In this document: in pieces, positions 1 through 5,558 of the stretch
Numbering within the stretch: the stretch's first letter is position 1
How the letters are laid out: the number at the start of each line of letters is the position of its first letter
NCBI GenBank assembly: GCA_050954595.1
Contig: JBPBQE010000168.1
Location: 1 to 6,587 of the forward strand
Length of the DNA stretch: 6,587 nt
Source: JAVVHH01 sp050954595
GTDB taxonomy: Bacteria; Pseudomonadota; Alphaproteobacteria; Acetobacterales; Acetobacteraceae
Reading direction: 5' to 3'
Position numbers and translations under genes: made by a program
Notes under the pieces: model-generated
Told to the model about the DNA's origin: nothing
What the model saw: the letters and a program-made list of their open reading frames with translations, nothing else
Databases searched by the model: none

Positions 1-778
1 GTAGGCCGGCCTTGTCAGCCGGGCCGTTATCGGCGAGCCCGCCGACCACCAGCGCCTCGTCATCCTCCATCGCATAGAGGCCGAGCCACGGGCGGGCGGG
101 ACGGTTCACCTGACCGAACTTCATCAGGTCGTCCATGATCGGCGACAGCAGCTCGACCGGTACGACCATGTTCATGTCCTGCCGCTTGGTGCCCTCGCCG
201 CCCTGTTGCAGCACCAGGCTGCCGATGCCGATCAGCGCGCCGTCGGCGTTGATCAGGGCGCCGCCGCCCCAGAAAGGATGCGCCGGCAGGGTGAAGATGG
301 CGTCGTCGAGCAGGTATTCCCAATAGCCGGCGAATTCCTGACGGCCGGCGATCTTGGCGGCGACGCAGTGCTTGCGGCCACCGGCGGCGGCGAAGACGAC
401 GGTGTCGCCGGGTCGGGACTGGGTGCTGTCGCCCAGCGCCATGGTCGGGATCTGCACCCGGCCGAGCGCCTGAACGAGGCCGAAGCCGGTTTCCTGGTCG
501 TAGGCCATCGCATGGCCGGCGATGGCCGCGCCGTCATGGGTGGTGATCCACAGGGTCTCGGCTTCGGTAATCAGGTAGCCGATGGTCAGGAACAGGCCGG
601 GCTGGATGTGCACGGCACTGCCGGCGCGCTCGGTCCCGAGCGTGCCGGCAGTAAACGCGTCTTCCGGCACCAGCGCGCGCAAGCCGACGACGGATTTCAG
701 CGCGTCCTCGAGGTCGAAGCTGTAGTCCGCCGGCTTTGGCTGCTGGGTGGTTGGGATAGAGAGGTCGGATTTGGCCAT
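1..778 (-). CDS. HtrA/DegP-like S1C trypsin-fold protein with PDZ domain, catalytic triad lost (pseudoprotease), partial
   Basis: The frame is open from ATG at 778 to the left edge, giving 259 residues with the C-terminus outside the window. Residues about 29-215 show the order of HtrA-type proteases: SVVGL near 29, a beta-strand block GLFLT (61-65), a DQETGFGLVQ segment (94-103) matching DegP DPRSDIALIQ, and HPFWGGGALIN (167-177) matching NPGNSGGALVN. A PDZ domain begins near RPWLGLY (229-235), with GPADKAGL at the window edge. Aligned by eye to DegP, the catalytic His is Tyr68, Asp is Gly98 and Ser is Gly171, so peptidase activity is not expected. The N-terminus is hydrophilic with no signal peptide or membrane segment, unlike periplasmic HtrA proteins, so a cytoplasmic location is inferred. 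The start lies 47 bases after the aldehyde dehydrogenase stop and may share its transcript. No good Shine-Dalgarno is visible, and a TTG at 790 is an alternative start. A binding or scaffold role is possible but unproven. Confidence 0.85.
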   Translation of the reverse strand, partial: MAKSDLSIPTTQQPKPADYSFDLEDALKSVVGLRALVPEDAFTAGTLGTERAGSAVHIQPGLFLTIGYLITEAETLWITTHDGAAIAGHAMAYDQETGFGLVQALGRVQIPTMALGDSTQSRPGDTVVFAAAGGRKHCVAAKIAGRQEFAGYWEYLLDDAIFTLPAHPFWGGGALINADGALIGIGSLVLQQGGEGTKRQDMNMVVPVELLSPIMDDLMKFGQVNRPARPWLGLYAMEDDEALVVGGLADNGPADKAGL

Positions 779-825
779 GGTAGGTGACAATACGGAGGAA
801 GAGTGTGGCGGCGGAAGGGCGTGAA

Positions 826-2340
826 TTATGACGCGTAGTTAACCATGATGGTTTTCTTGTGCATGAAGTGTTCGAGCATGGACTCCAGGCTGGCTTCCTT
901 GCCGAGGCCGCTGCTCTTGACGCCGCCATAGGATAGGTTGGCCTGCACCACGAGGTTCTGGTTGATCTGCACCAGGCCGGCCTCCAAGCGGTTCGCCAGG
1001 TCCAGACCGAGCGTCAAGTTGTTGGTCCACAACGATGCGGCCAGGCCGTAATCCGTGCCGTTGGCATCGGCCAACACCTTTTCGGCATCGTCGAACGGGA
1101 ACACTACGGTGACGGGGCCGAAGATCTCCTCCTGCACCAGGCGGCTCTCATTGGCGAGGTCGGTAAAGATGTAGGGCTGAATGAACAGACCTTTCTTCAG
1201 CGCGGGGTCCTCCGGCATCGCCGAGCAGGCTCGGCCGGTGGCGCCGGCGGTGGCCAGGCCCTCGTCGATGAAGCCCTTCACCTTGGCGAACTGCTCGTCG
1301 CTGATGATGGTGCCGATGTCGGTCTTCTCGTCGAGCGGATCGCCCATGACCATGGCGTCCACCTTGGCCGCCATGGCGTCGACGAAGCGCTGGTAGATCG
1401 GACGTTCGACGTAGATGCGGCTGGCGGCGGTGCAGCTCTGGCCCTGGCGGGTGAAGCGCATGGAGGTGATGGCGCCCATGACCGTCTTGTCGAAGTCGCA
1501 ATCGGCGAACACGATCATCGGGCTCTTGCCGCCCAGTTCGAGCGTAACGGGCACCAGCTTCTCGGCGGCGCCCTTGGCGATGATGCGACCGACCTCGACC
1601 GAGCCGGTGAACGTCACCTTCTTGACCAGCTTGTGCTGCACCAGCGGCCCGCCGCACTCGGGGCCGAAGCCGGACAGCATGTTGAAGCAGCCCGGCGGCA
1701 GGATGCGGTTCAGCAGTTCGCAGATGCGCAGCACGGTGAGCGGCGCTTCCTCGGCGGACTTCACCACAACGGTGTTGCCGGCGACCAGCGCGGGGGCGAC
1801 CTTGAGCGCCATCAGCAGCATCGGCACGTTCCACGGAATAATCGCGCCGACGACGCCGAGCGGCTCGCGGACCGTCACGGACAGGACGTTGGGCGCAAAC
1901 GGAACGCTCTCCCCCTTCAGCTCGCCGCCGAGGCCACCATACATCTCGAAGATGTCGGCGACGGCGCCGGCTTCGACGCGGCTTTCAGTGCGCAACGCCT
2001 TGCCGGTCTCGAGCGCGATGAGGCGCGCGAGTTCTTCCTTGTGCTGGTTCAGCAGCGCAGCGCACTGGGAGACGAGGGCACCGCGCTTGCGCGACGGCAT
2101 CTTGGCCCAGTCCTTCTGCGCGCGATCCGCGTCCTGGACGGCGGCCTCGACGTCGGCGGCGTCACCCTCGGCAGCCTGGCCGATGACCTCGCCGGTGGCT
2201 GGATTGACCACGTCGAAAGTCTTGCCCGAGCGTGCCGCAACAAAGCGGCCGGCGATGAAATGTTGGCCAGACAAGGCCTTGGCAAGCGCCTTCTCGTCGA
2301 GGCTCGGCTCTGCTGGCGTGCGGTGCGGCTGATCAAGCAT
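826..2340 (-). CDS. NAD(P)-dependent aldehyde dehydrogenase family protein
   Basis: This 504-residue cytosolic enzyme should oxidise an aldehyde to its carboxylate with NAD(P)+ and has the usual family length (about 480-510). Visible motifs, in order: PWNVP (169-173), with Asn171 as oxyanion residue; the cofactor-binding Lys194 in VVVKSAEE; the Rossmann TFTGSVEVG (243-251); LELGG, with general base Glu268; GQSC, with nucleophile Cys303; EEIFGPV (404-410), with Glu405 for the nicotinamide ribose; and the C-terminal YGGVKSSGLGKEASLE (471-486). All catalytic residues are present. The ATG start is supported by GGGAGG eight bases upstream, and the gene ends NYAS-TAA. It is divergent from the CoA-transferase across 103 bases and is followed after 47 bases by the HtrA-like pseudoprotease. 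The substrate cannot be named. A semialdehyde made in the same route as the CoA-transferase acid is one idea, supported by context only. Confidence 0.96.
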   Translation of the reverse strand: MLDQPHRTPAEPSLDEKALAKALSGQHFIAGRFVAARSGKTFDVVNPATGEVIGQAAEGDAADVEAAVQDADRAQKDWAKMPSRKRGALVSQCAALLNQHKEELARLIALETGKALRTESRVEAGAVADIFEMYGGLGGELKGESVPFAPNVLSVTVREPLGVVGAIIPWNVPMLLMALKVAPALVAGNTVVVKSAEEAPLTVLRICELLNRILPPGCFNMLSGFGPECGGPLVQHKLVKKVTFTGSVEVGRIIAKGAAEKLVPVTLELGGKSPMIVFADCDFDKTVMGAITSMRFTRQGQSCTAASRIYVERPIYQRFVDAMAAKVDAMVMGDPLDEKTDIGTIISDEQFAKVKGFIDEGLATAGATGRACSAMPEDPALKKGLFIQPYIFTDLANESRLVQEEIFGPVTVVFPFDDAEKVLADANGTDYGLAASLWTNNLTLGLDLANRLEAGLVQINQNLVVQANLSYGGVKSSGLGKEASLESMLEHFMHKKTIMVNYAS

Positions 2341-2348
2341 CCGAATTG

Positions 2349-2354
2349 CCTCCC
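2349..2354 (-). promoter_or_regulatory. Ribosome binding site of the aldehyde dehydrogenase
   Basis: The minus strand reads GGGAGG here, eight bases before ATG at 2340. It is a near-consensus Shine-Dalgarno and fixes the start. Confidence 0.75.
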
Positions 2355-2427
2355 TGTGCGGCTAGGTTTACGTCTGTTGCCCTTTAATGGGCTGTTCGTC
2401 GGTGCCGGACAAGGCCGAGACGACGTA

Positions 2428-2434
2428 GAGGAAG
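2428..2434 (+). promoter_or_regulatory. Ribosome binding site of the CoA-transferase
   Basis: GAGGAAG lies nine bases before ATG at 2444, at slightly long but workable spacing, and supports that start. Confidence 0.55.
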
Positions 2435-2443
2435 CGATCTGGG

Positions 2444-3652
2444 ATGAGCGAGAGAAGCGGACCGTTGACGGGGCTGACCGTGTTCGACTTGACCCGGGTG
2501 CTGGCGGGGCCGACCTGCGTGCAGATGCTGGCCGACCTCGGCGCCGACGTCATCAAGGTCGAGAAGCCCGGCAGCGGCGACGACACGCGCGGCTTCGCGC
2601 CGCCGTTCATGCCGGGAACGAAGGAAAGCGCCTATTTCGTTGGCGTCAACCGCAACAAGCGCTCGGTGACGCTGGACATCGCCAAGCCGGAAGGGCAGGC
2701 GATCGCGCAGGAACTGGTCAAGCAGTGCGACATCCTGGTGGAGAACTTCAAGGTCGGCGCGCTGACGCGGTATGGGCTCGGCTACGAGCAGCTGCACGCC
2801 TCGCAGCCGGGGCTGATCTACTGCAGCATCACCGGCTTCGGGCAGACCGGGCCGTATGCGCCGCGGCCGGGCTATGACGGACTGGTGCAGGCAATGGGTG
2901 GGGTGATGAGCCTGACCGGGGAGCCGGACGGGCTGCCGATGAAGGTGGGCATCCCGGTCGCCGACGTGTTCGCCGGGCTGTATGGCTGCATCGGCATCCT
3001 CGCGGCGTTGCGGCACAAGGAAGCCACCGGGATCGGGCAGCAGATCGACATCGGCATGCTGGACACGCATGTGGCGTGGCTGGCCAACCAGGGCATGAAC
3101 TACCTGGCAACCGGCGAAAATCCCAAGCGGCTCGGCAACGATCACCCGAATATCGTGCCTTACCAGGTGTTCCCGACGGCGGATGGGCATATCGTGCTGT
3201 CGATCGGCAACGATCCGACATTCGCCCGCTTCTGCAAGGGGTTCGGGCTCGATCACCTGTTGGAGGATGAGCGCTTCGCAACCAATGCGGCGCGGGTAAC
3301 CAACCGCAAGCTGGTTACCGATACGCTGACGCCGGTGTTGCAGGGTCAATCTACCGACTGGTGGGTCGATCGGCTGGAGACGGCGAAGATCGGCTGCGGG
3401 CCAATCAACACGCTGGAGAAGGTGTTCGCCGACCCGCACGTGCAGGCACGGGGCGTTGTGGTGGAGATGCCGCATCCATCCTCGCCGGATGGCGTAAAGG
3501 TGATCGCCAATCCGGTGCGACTGTCGGAGACGCCGGCGGATTACCACCTGCCACCGCCGACGCTCGGTCAGCACACGGACGACGTGCTGGGCGAGCGGCT
3601 CGGTTTCTCGGCGGAGAAGCTGGCCCAACTGCGCGGAGACGGCATCATCTGA
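2444..3652 (+). CDS. Family III (CaiB/BaiF-type) CoA-transferase
   Basis: The 402-residue length is typical of family III CoA-transferases, cytosolic interlocked dimers that move CoA from an acyl-CoA to a carboxylic acid through an aspartyl-CoA thioester. The N-terminus has the family signature DLTRVLAGP (15-23) followed by LADLGADVIKVE (29-40). VENF (99-102), ITGFGQTGPY (129-138) and PGYDGLVQAMGG (142-153) follow, with Asp145 as the expected nucleophile. The second domain carries GNDHPNIVPYQ (231-241), and the C-terminus has the usual TLGQHTDDVL block (373-382). The overall pattern recalls succinyl-CoA:glutarate CoA-transferase (SUGCT-like) and formyl-CoA:oxalate enzymes, but donor and acceptor cannot be set from sequence. 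Its TGA overlaps the ATG of the following hydrolase gene, suggesting coupled translation. It is divergent from the aldehyde dehydrogenase. The family call is strong; the substrate is unknown. Confidence 0.95.
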   Translation: MSERSGPLTGLTVFDLTRVLAGPTCVQMLADLGADVIKVEKPGSGDDTRGFAPPFMPGTKESAYFVGVNRNKRSVTLDIAKPEGQAIAQELVKQCDILVENFKVGALTRYGLGYEQLHASQPGLIYCSITGFGQTGPYAPRPGYDGLVQAMGGVMSLTGEPDGLPMKVGIPVADVFAGLYGCIGILAALRHKEATGIGQQIDIGMLDTHVAWLANQGMNYLATGENPKRLGNDHPNIVPYQVFPTADGHIVLSIGNDPTFARFCKGFGLDHLLEDERFATNAARVTNRKLVTDTLTPVLQGQSTDWWVDRLETAKIGCGPINTLEKVFADPHVQARGVVVEMPHPSSPDGVKVIANPVRLSETPADYHLPPPTLGQHTDDVLGERLGFSAEKLAQLRGDGII

Positions 3653-4468
3653 TGCGTGGCCTTGGGCTCGCCCTGGCCCTTGCGGTTGCCGCGTGTGCGG
3701 CGCCGTCGGCGGGTCAGGTCGGGGCTGGGCCGCAGACCGGCCTGGAGACCGTCGGCATTCCGGACGGCGCGGTGACGCTGCAGGCACGGTTGGCAGCCGG
3801 TGGGGGCGCCCAAGTCGCCGTCGGTCATCGCGCTGCACGGGTGCGGCGGGCCCTGGCCGAGCCGGGACCGGCAGTGGGAGAGGCTGTTGACGGAAGCGGG
3901 ACACCAGGCGCTGTTCCCCGACAGCTTCGGCTCGCGCGGCCTGGGGTCGCAATGCAAGGTGAGCCAGCGGACGATCTCACCCAACCGGGAGCGACGGACG
4001 GATGCGGTGGCGGCCATTGATTGGCTGACGGCGCAACCCGGAACGCCGGTGGGGGGGCTAGTGGTGATGGGCTGGTCGAACGGCGGCTCGACGGTGCTGG
4101 CGACGGCAGCGACCGGCGTCACGGTGCCCGGCAGCGTGCGCGGGTTCATCGCGATGTATCCGGGATGCGGCGCCTATGCGCGGCGGCCGAATTGGGCGCC
4201 CTCGGCGCCGATCCTGATCCTGATGGGCGAGAGCGACGACTGGACGCCGGCGGCAGCGTGCCGGGCGCTGGCGGCACGGTTCCCGGACCGGATCACGCTG
4301 GTGACGTATCCCGACACGTTTCACGACTTCGACGTGCCGGGTCATCCGGTACGGGTCCGGTCGGGACTAGCCTTCACGGCCGGCCGTAACGGGATGGCGC
4401 ACACCGGAACCAACGAAACGTCGCGGACCGACGCGATCGCGCGGGTGCTGGCCTTCCTGGACCGTTAG
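3652..4468 (+). pseudogene. Lipoprotein dienelactone-hydrolase-family gene split by a frameshift at a G run
   Basis: The ATG at 3652 shares its A with the CoA-transferase stop (TGATG). GGAGA at 3635-3639 is a distant ribosome binding site. The first frame encodes a lipoprotein signal peptide ending VAAC (12-15, lipidated Cys15 predicted), then GIPDGAVTLQARLA, which looks like the start of a dienelactone-hydrolase domain. This frame then becomes Arg/Gly/Ala-rich without family character and stops at 4018-4020 after 122 codons. The rest of the domain, from PSVIALHGCGG onward, continues in the frame one base ahead and ends at TAG 4466-4468. The switch fits the five-G run at 3802-3806: with four Gs there would be one frame of 271 residues. 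This may be a real mutation, a homopolymer sequencing error or, less likely, slippage. The intact protein would be an envelope-anchored serine hydrolase. Confidence 0.72.
3800..4468 (+). CDS. Dienelactone hydrolase family alpha/beta-hydrolase (downstream frame of the split gene)
   Basis: This is the part an automatic caller would probably report: 222 residues from GTG at 3800. It holds nearly the whole alpha/beta-hydrolase domain: oxyanion strand VIALHGCGG (9-17), DSFGSRGLGSQC (41-52), nucleophile elbow GWSNGG with Ser93, the acid residue in GESDDWTP (143-150, probably Asp146), and His175 in TFHDFD. The triad is therefore complete, with Ser instead of the Cys of classical dienelactone hydrolase. 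It would hydrolyse an ester or lactone of unknown identity. No ribosome binding site precedes the GTG, and the secretion signal lies upstream in another frame, so 3800 is unlikely to be the natural start. The stop shares bases with the stop of the convergent metallo-beta-lactamase-fold gene. Confidence 0.8.
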   Translation: MGAPKSPSVIALHGCGGPWPSRDRQWERLLTEAGHQALFPDSFGSRGLGSQCKVSQRTISPNRERRTDAVAAIDWLTAQPGTPVGGLVVMGWSNGGSTVLATAATGVTVPGSVRGFIAMYPGCGAYARRPNWAPSAPILILMGESDDWTPAAACRALAARFPDRITLVTYPDTFHDFDVPGHPVRVRSGLAFTAGRNGMAHTGTNETSRTDAIARVLAFLDR

Positions 4469-5157
4469 CGCGACTGCTCGAAGACGAAGACCGGCGGCTC
4501 TCCGGATGCCAGCATGTCTGGCGTGAGTTCCATCGAGGCACCGCCCACTCGCTTGATCCGGGCGGGATGAAGACGATCGAGGAAGCGCTCGATCGGTTCG
4601 ATCTTCAGCACGCCCTTGGCGCTGAAATAGTGCATCGGGATGATCGCCTTGGGGCCGATCGTCTCGATCGCACGATCCAGATCGTCGAGGGCGATGGTGG
4701 CGTGCTCTCCCGTCAGCGCCAGTAGGACGTCCACCTTGCCGCGGAGTTCATCCAGTTGCGCCGGGTCCACCGGGTTGCCGATGTCGCCCATGTGCAGGAT
4801 GCTCATGCCCCCGAGCTTGAACAGATACAGGGCATTGGCGTCGGGATCGCGGCCGAGCTCCTTCTGGTAATCGAACGTCCTGCTCTCGTACGCTGGAAAG
4901 GAGCGGATCGGCACGCCGCATGCCTCCGTGCCTTCCGGTGGCAGCTCCAGCGCGTTGATCACGACCGGGGTGCCGCGGATGTGGCTGGAGTCGGAGTGGA
5001 ACGGGTCGGTGGCGGAACTCATGATGACGAGGTCGGCCGCCTCGTCGATCGGGTCGAAGCCGCTATTGCCGGGCGCCGGGGTATAGGGATCGGTGATCAC
5101 GGCGATACCGTCCGCCTCGAAGCGGAAGCTGGCATGGGCATAGAAGGTGATCTTCAT
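4465..5157 (-). CDS. UlaG-like metallo-beta-lactamase-fold protein with altered metal motif
   Basis: The 230 residues start at ATG 5157, the first base of which is the last base of the preceding ABM gene's TGA (TGATG), so translation is probably coupled. The frame stays open further upstream, but that is the shadow of the ABM gene. The fold is shown by MKITFYAHASFRFE (1-14), ITDPYTP (21-27), ADLVIMSS (41-48), GTPVVI (62-67), ILHMGDIG (120-127) and KAIIPMHYF (170-178), the usual order for UlaG-type MBL proteins (PF13483-like). The expected HxHxDH after strand ADLVI is absent: the aligned residues are Ser48, Thr50, Pro52 and Phe53, although His54, Asp56 and His59 lie close by. His122, Asp125 and His176 are kept. 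It may be a variant metallo-hydrolase or an inactive relative. No signal peptide is present, and the substrate is unknown. Confidence 0.9.
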   Translation of the reverse strand: MKITFYAHASFRFEADGIAVITDPYTPAPGNSGFDPIDEAADLVIMSSATDPFHSDSSHIRGTPVVINALELPPEGTEACGVPIRSFPAYESRTFDYQKELGRDPDANALYLFKLGGMSILHMGDIGNPVDPAQLDELRGKVDVLLALTGEHATIALDDLDRAIETIGPKAIIPMHYFSAKGVLKIEPIERFLDRLHPARIKRVGGASMELTPDMLASGEPPVFVFEQSR

Positions 5158-5447
5158 CAGGTCACCAACTCGCCCACGAACACGTTCCAGTTCTCCGTCA
5201 GCGCGGCCTGCTTCTCGTCGAACGCGACGAAGTGTTGCGATTGCTTGTGTGCCTCCCAGGCCTCTGGGCTGGCCCAGCTTTCGGTGAAGACAAAGGTGCC
5301 GGGATGCTCGTGCGAGCGGTGCAGCTCGTAATTGATGCAGCCGGATTCGGCGCGGGTCGGCGCCACTAGGGCCTTCAGCATCGGCAGCAATTCGTCTTCT
5401 TTGCCGGGCTTGGCGGTCAGCGTTGCGACGATCGTCAGCGGCTTCAA
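5157..5447 (-). CDS. Antibiotic biosynthesis monooxygenase (ABM) domain protein
   Basis: This 96-residue protein matches the usual length of single-domain ABM proteins (PF03992; YgiN/LsrG-like, ferredoxin-like dimers). Visible features are LTIVATLTAKPGKEDELL (4-21), ESGCINYELHRS (34-45), FVFTESWAS (52-60) and an AHKQSQHF segment (66-73), the typical conserved acid and histidine pattern. Members act as cofactor-free monooxygenases or isomerases on quinols and polyketides, and many have no known substrate. The TTG at 5447 is chosen as start because the protein then begins exactly at the domain and GGGAGA lies about seven bases upstream; no ATG or GTG is available nearby. It is first in a two-gene unit with the metallo-beta-lactamase-fold gene and is divergent from glyA. 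Confidence 0.9.
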   Translation of the reverse strand: MKPLTIVATLTAKPGKEDELLPMLKALVAPTRAESGCINYELHRSHEHPGTFVFTESWASPEAWEAHKQSQHFVAFDEKQAALTENWNVFVGELVT

Positions 5448-5453
5448 TGTCGT

Positions 5454-5459
5454 TCTCCC
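5454..5459 (-). promoter_or_regulatory. Ribosome binding site deciding a TTG start (ABM protein)
   Basis: The minus strand reads GGGAGA here, with about six to seven bases to TTG at 5447. It argues for this TTG over the further-upstream in-frame TTG near 5474. Confidence 0.65.
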
Positions 5460-5539
5460 GGTTTTGGTGTCCAACGCGGGAGGACGGCATTCGTCTCGAC
5501 CCGCGCGGAGCCGACATGATAACGTGCCACCAGCGCCCC

Positions 5540-5545
5540 GAGGAA
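5540..5545 (+). promoter_or_regulatory. Possible ribosome binding site of glyA
   Basis: GAGGAA lies 13 bases before ATG at 5559, longer than ideal spacing. No better purine-rich match is closer. Confidence 0.4.
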
Positions 5546-5558
5546 CCCCACGAACGCC

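Larger units (their letters stand above)
2341..2443. promoter_or_regulatory. Divergent intergenic region between aldehyde dehydrogenase and CoA-transferase
   Basis: These 103 bases must carry the start signals for both divergent genes. On the minus strand, TTGTCC (2407-2412) and CATTAA (2384-2389) are 17 bases apart and could be -35 and -10 boxes for the aldehyde dehydrogenase, though the -10 matches consensus at only three of six bases. On the plus strand, TTTAAT (2383-2388) is a good -10 match without a convincing -35. An imperfect inverted repeat with GCCC/GGGC arms (2379-2392) covers both -10 candidates and could be an operator. The region is certain to be intergenic; the named boxes are guesses. 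Confidence 0.35.
5448..5558. promoter_or_regulatory. Divergent intergenic region between the ABM/MBL unit and glyA
   Basis: These 111 bases separate two divergent starts. A possible plus-strand promoter for glyA is TCGACC (5496-5501) and GATAAC (5518-5523), 16 bases apart, each matching four of six consensus bases. The untranslated leader would then be only about 30 bases, too short for a riboswitch, and I see no glycine or tetrahydrofolate riboswitch elements. CCGCGCGG (5501-5508) is a small palindrome without known meaning. Confidence 0.3.

Noticed and set aside
1633..2877. A 414-codon plus-strand open frame opposite the aldehyde dehydrogenase and running into the CoA-transferase
   Set aside because: It crosses two real genes and the intergenic region, has no family features, and reflects high GC content only.
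2384..3952. A 522-codon open frame on the minus strand opposite the CoA-transferase and hydrolase
   Set aside because: Arg/His/Pro/Ala-rich composition with no recognisable motif. It is the antisense mirror of well-supported genes in GC-rich DNA.
4051..4057. Run of seven G residues in the hydrolase gene, a possible second slippage site
   Set aside because: The protein family pattern (PVGGLVVMGWSNGG) stays in one frame across it, so there is no sign of a frameshift here.
4376..4387. Perfect 12-base palindrome ACGGCCGGCCGT
   Set aside because: It lies inside the hydrolase coding region, is pure GC-rich sequence with no T tract, and is likely by chance. Not convincing as a terminator or operator.
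4465..5517. A longer minus-strand frame that would add 120 residues before the MBL-fold protein
   Set aside because: The added part is the ABM gene read in another frame. The MBL fold starts at MKITF.
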